From W0P28-013 sp963658575 (GTDB lineage Bacteria; Bacteroidota; Bacteroidia; Bacteroidales; Paludibacteraceae): a DNA stretch of 14,912 nt. Both the position numbers and the translations under genes were made by a program. Position 1 is the first letter of the stretch, and every line of letters begins with the position of its first letter. This document shows, piece after piece, positions 13,866-14,912 of this stretch. Location: NCBI GenBank assembly GCA_963658575.1, contig CAVKQB010000056.1, positions 1 through 14,912 of the forward strand. The letters run 5' to 3'. Under the pieces are notes generated by a model. The model was not told the DNA's origin, searched no databases, and saw only the letters and a list, made by a program, of their open reading frames with translations.

Positions 13866-14912
13866 GAAAATTGAGATTTTTTGTTGCAATTGGTGTGTTA
13901 GTGCTTTCTACTTCTATTTCCGTCGCTAATATCACTCCAAGGCAACTTAAGGAGGCACGCAAAAGTGTGTACGAGTGGGTCAACGATTATGATTTTTATT
14001 CTCTATTCGCCGACGGCGAATATTCCCGACAAAAGTTTTGTGAACTTTTTTTCGATTCTTTGGGAACTGAAGTGTTTAACGACTTCCTTCCAAATCAGAC
14101 AGCATCTACTGTTGGAGATTATGCCTCTACAATTGTTGATGCACAATCACAATACAATTTTAGTTTTTCGATGGATGGCGTAGGCGTTGACAGCGAATCG
14201 ATAATAAGTAACGGAAACTATCGCTGTGTTTTGCATATAAACAGAACAGTGAGTTGTAATTTGATTGGCGACTCTACTTATTATTATCCTCCCAAAAAGT
14301 ATTCTGCAAGAATTGAACTAGTATACTCATTTGCTGATAAGAAAATAGAGTGCCAGCAAATAACATCTGACGATGATCTGCACATAGAGTGTATTTTACA
14401 TACCGATTCTACAAATAGTTACATCAACTATAGTGATACTGTAAGTTTGTTGCGCTCAGGTGAAATTTGTTTGATTAGCCAGAGGCTGAAATATGCCGCA
14501 TTTGACCGAAATTTTGTGAGTGTTGTGAAGGATACGCTCAAAAACAACATTCATATTGGTGGACAAGTGGGTGTCGCTCTGTTTTCAGCAGGAAACGTAG
14601 ACGACAACTTTACTAATTTGTTGGATCAAACAGGATTTTGTGGCGGTGTGACATTGGGGTTTTATCGACAACTTTCGTTAAAAGATAGAAATCGTTTGGG
14701 TTTGGATTTCTCGGTACGATATACACAACAAAATGTAGATTTTACGGGCGAATATCACGATTCGTTTACTTCTATTGACCCAGTTGGTGGGCAATATATT
14801 CGCAAAACGGATATCCTGAATTACAAAGAAAGTATTAAACGGAGTGTTGCTGAGATCCCAATTGCTGTAAGATACGATCGCTTTGTCTCATCGAAAAAAA
14901 ATCTTTCGCTTT
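13862..14912 (+). CDS. Outer-membrane beta-barrel protein with N-terminal periplasmic domain (3' end missing)
   Basis: An ATG at 13862 overlaps the stop of the T9SS protein gene (ATGA), and the frame stays open to the window end, giving 350 residues so far. Residues 1-22 form a signal peptide ending S-V-A. Residues of about 24-225 form a mixed soluble region (EWVNDYDFYSLFADGEYS, VFNDFLP) that recalls an NTF2-like fold, but this is weak. From about residue 230 the sequence alternates in amphipathic strands with aromatic ends: HIGGQVGVALFSAG, GGVTLGFYRQLSL, LGLDFSVRYTQQ and EIPIAVRYDRF. That is the style of Bacteroidota OMP_b-brl/PorT-like barrels, in which the I-P-x-x-x-R-Y strand is common. 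Translational coupling to the T9SS cargo suggests the two act together, for instance as surface protein and outer-membrane anchor. The barrel count and C-terminus cannot be seen. Confidence 0.8.
   Translation, partial: MRKLRFFVAIGVLVLSTSISVANITPRQLKEARKSVYEWVNDYDFYSLFADGEYSRQKFCELFFDSLGTEVFNDFLPNQTASTVGDYASTIVDAQSQYNFSFSMDGVGVDSESIISNGNYRCVLHINRTVSCNLIGDSTYYYPPKKYSARIELVYSFADKKIECQQITSDDDLHIECILHTDSTNSYINYSDTVSLLRSGEICLISQRLKYAAFDRNFVSVVKDTLKNNIHIGGQVGVALFSAGNVDDNFTNLLDQTGFCGGVTLGFYRQLSLKDRNRLGLDFSVRYTQQNVDFTGEYHDSFTSIDPVGGQYIRKTDILNYKESIKRSVAEIPIAVRYDRFVSSKKNLSL

Overview
The window looks like a Bacteroidales (phylum Bacteroidota) chromosome. Three things support this: a surface protein ending in a type IX secretion (T9SS) sorting domain, promoters of the TTTG-N19/20-TAnnTTTG type used by the Bacteroidota housekeeping sigma factor, and start codons that lack clear Shine-Dalgarno sequences. 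Genus cannot be fixed from the sequence alone.

Layout. 1-119: the last codons of a gene cut by the window edge. 120-500: no credible gene, but several nested inverted repeats that look like a structured RNA, plus a run of ten C. 501-2093: a two-gene unit for an exported protein and a lipoprotein, neither of which I can assign a function, closed by a good intrinsic terminator. 2198-4425 (minus strand): an inner-membrane ion transporter of the NhaD/CitMHS type, followed by a membrane-anchored protein with an M15-peptidase-like histidine/aspartate motif. 4680-10335 (plus strand): nadB (L-aspartate oxidase), a very large GT117/DUF2723 membrane glycosyltransferase and a small polysaccharide deacetylase. 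nadB and the transporter are divergent, and each has its own well-formed promoter in the 254-bp gap. 10743-14912: an AT-richer two-gene unit with a good promoter and a leader of about 235 nt. It encodes a 1040-residue Ig-like repeat protein with a T9SS C-terminal domain, translationally coupled through an ATGA overlap to an outer-membrane beta-barrel protein that runs off the window.

How the parts relate. nadB and the transporter are housekeeping. The glycosyltransferase and deacetylase fit envelope glycan or glycoprotein work. The last two genes look like a secreted repeat adhesin or scaffold made together with an outer-membrane partner. The two outer AT-rich blocks (501-2093 and 10743-14912) flank a GC-richer core, which suggests accessory or faster-evolving surface genes beside conserved ones.

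The least expected structure is between the genes. Most gaps carry a different short tandem array with a period of 7-9 bp, twice as nine in-register octamers. One gap holds two small hairpins that differ by a compensatory base-pair change, and another holds the candidate structured RNA. Within the repeat protein, two adjacent 279-bp modules differ at only five bases. All five are amino-acid changing and all lie in the first 74 bases.
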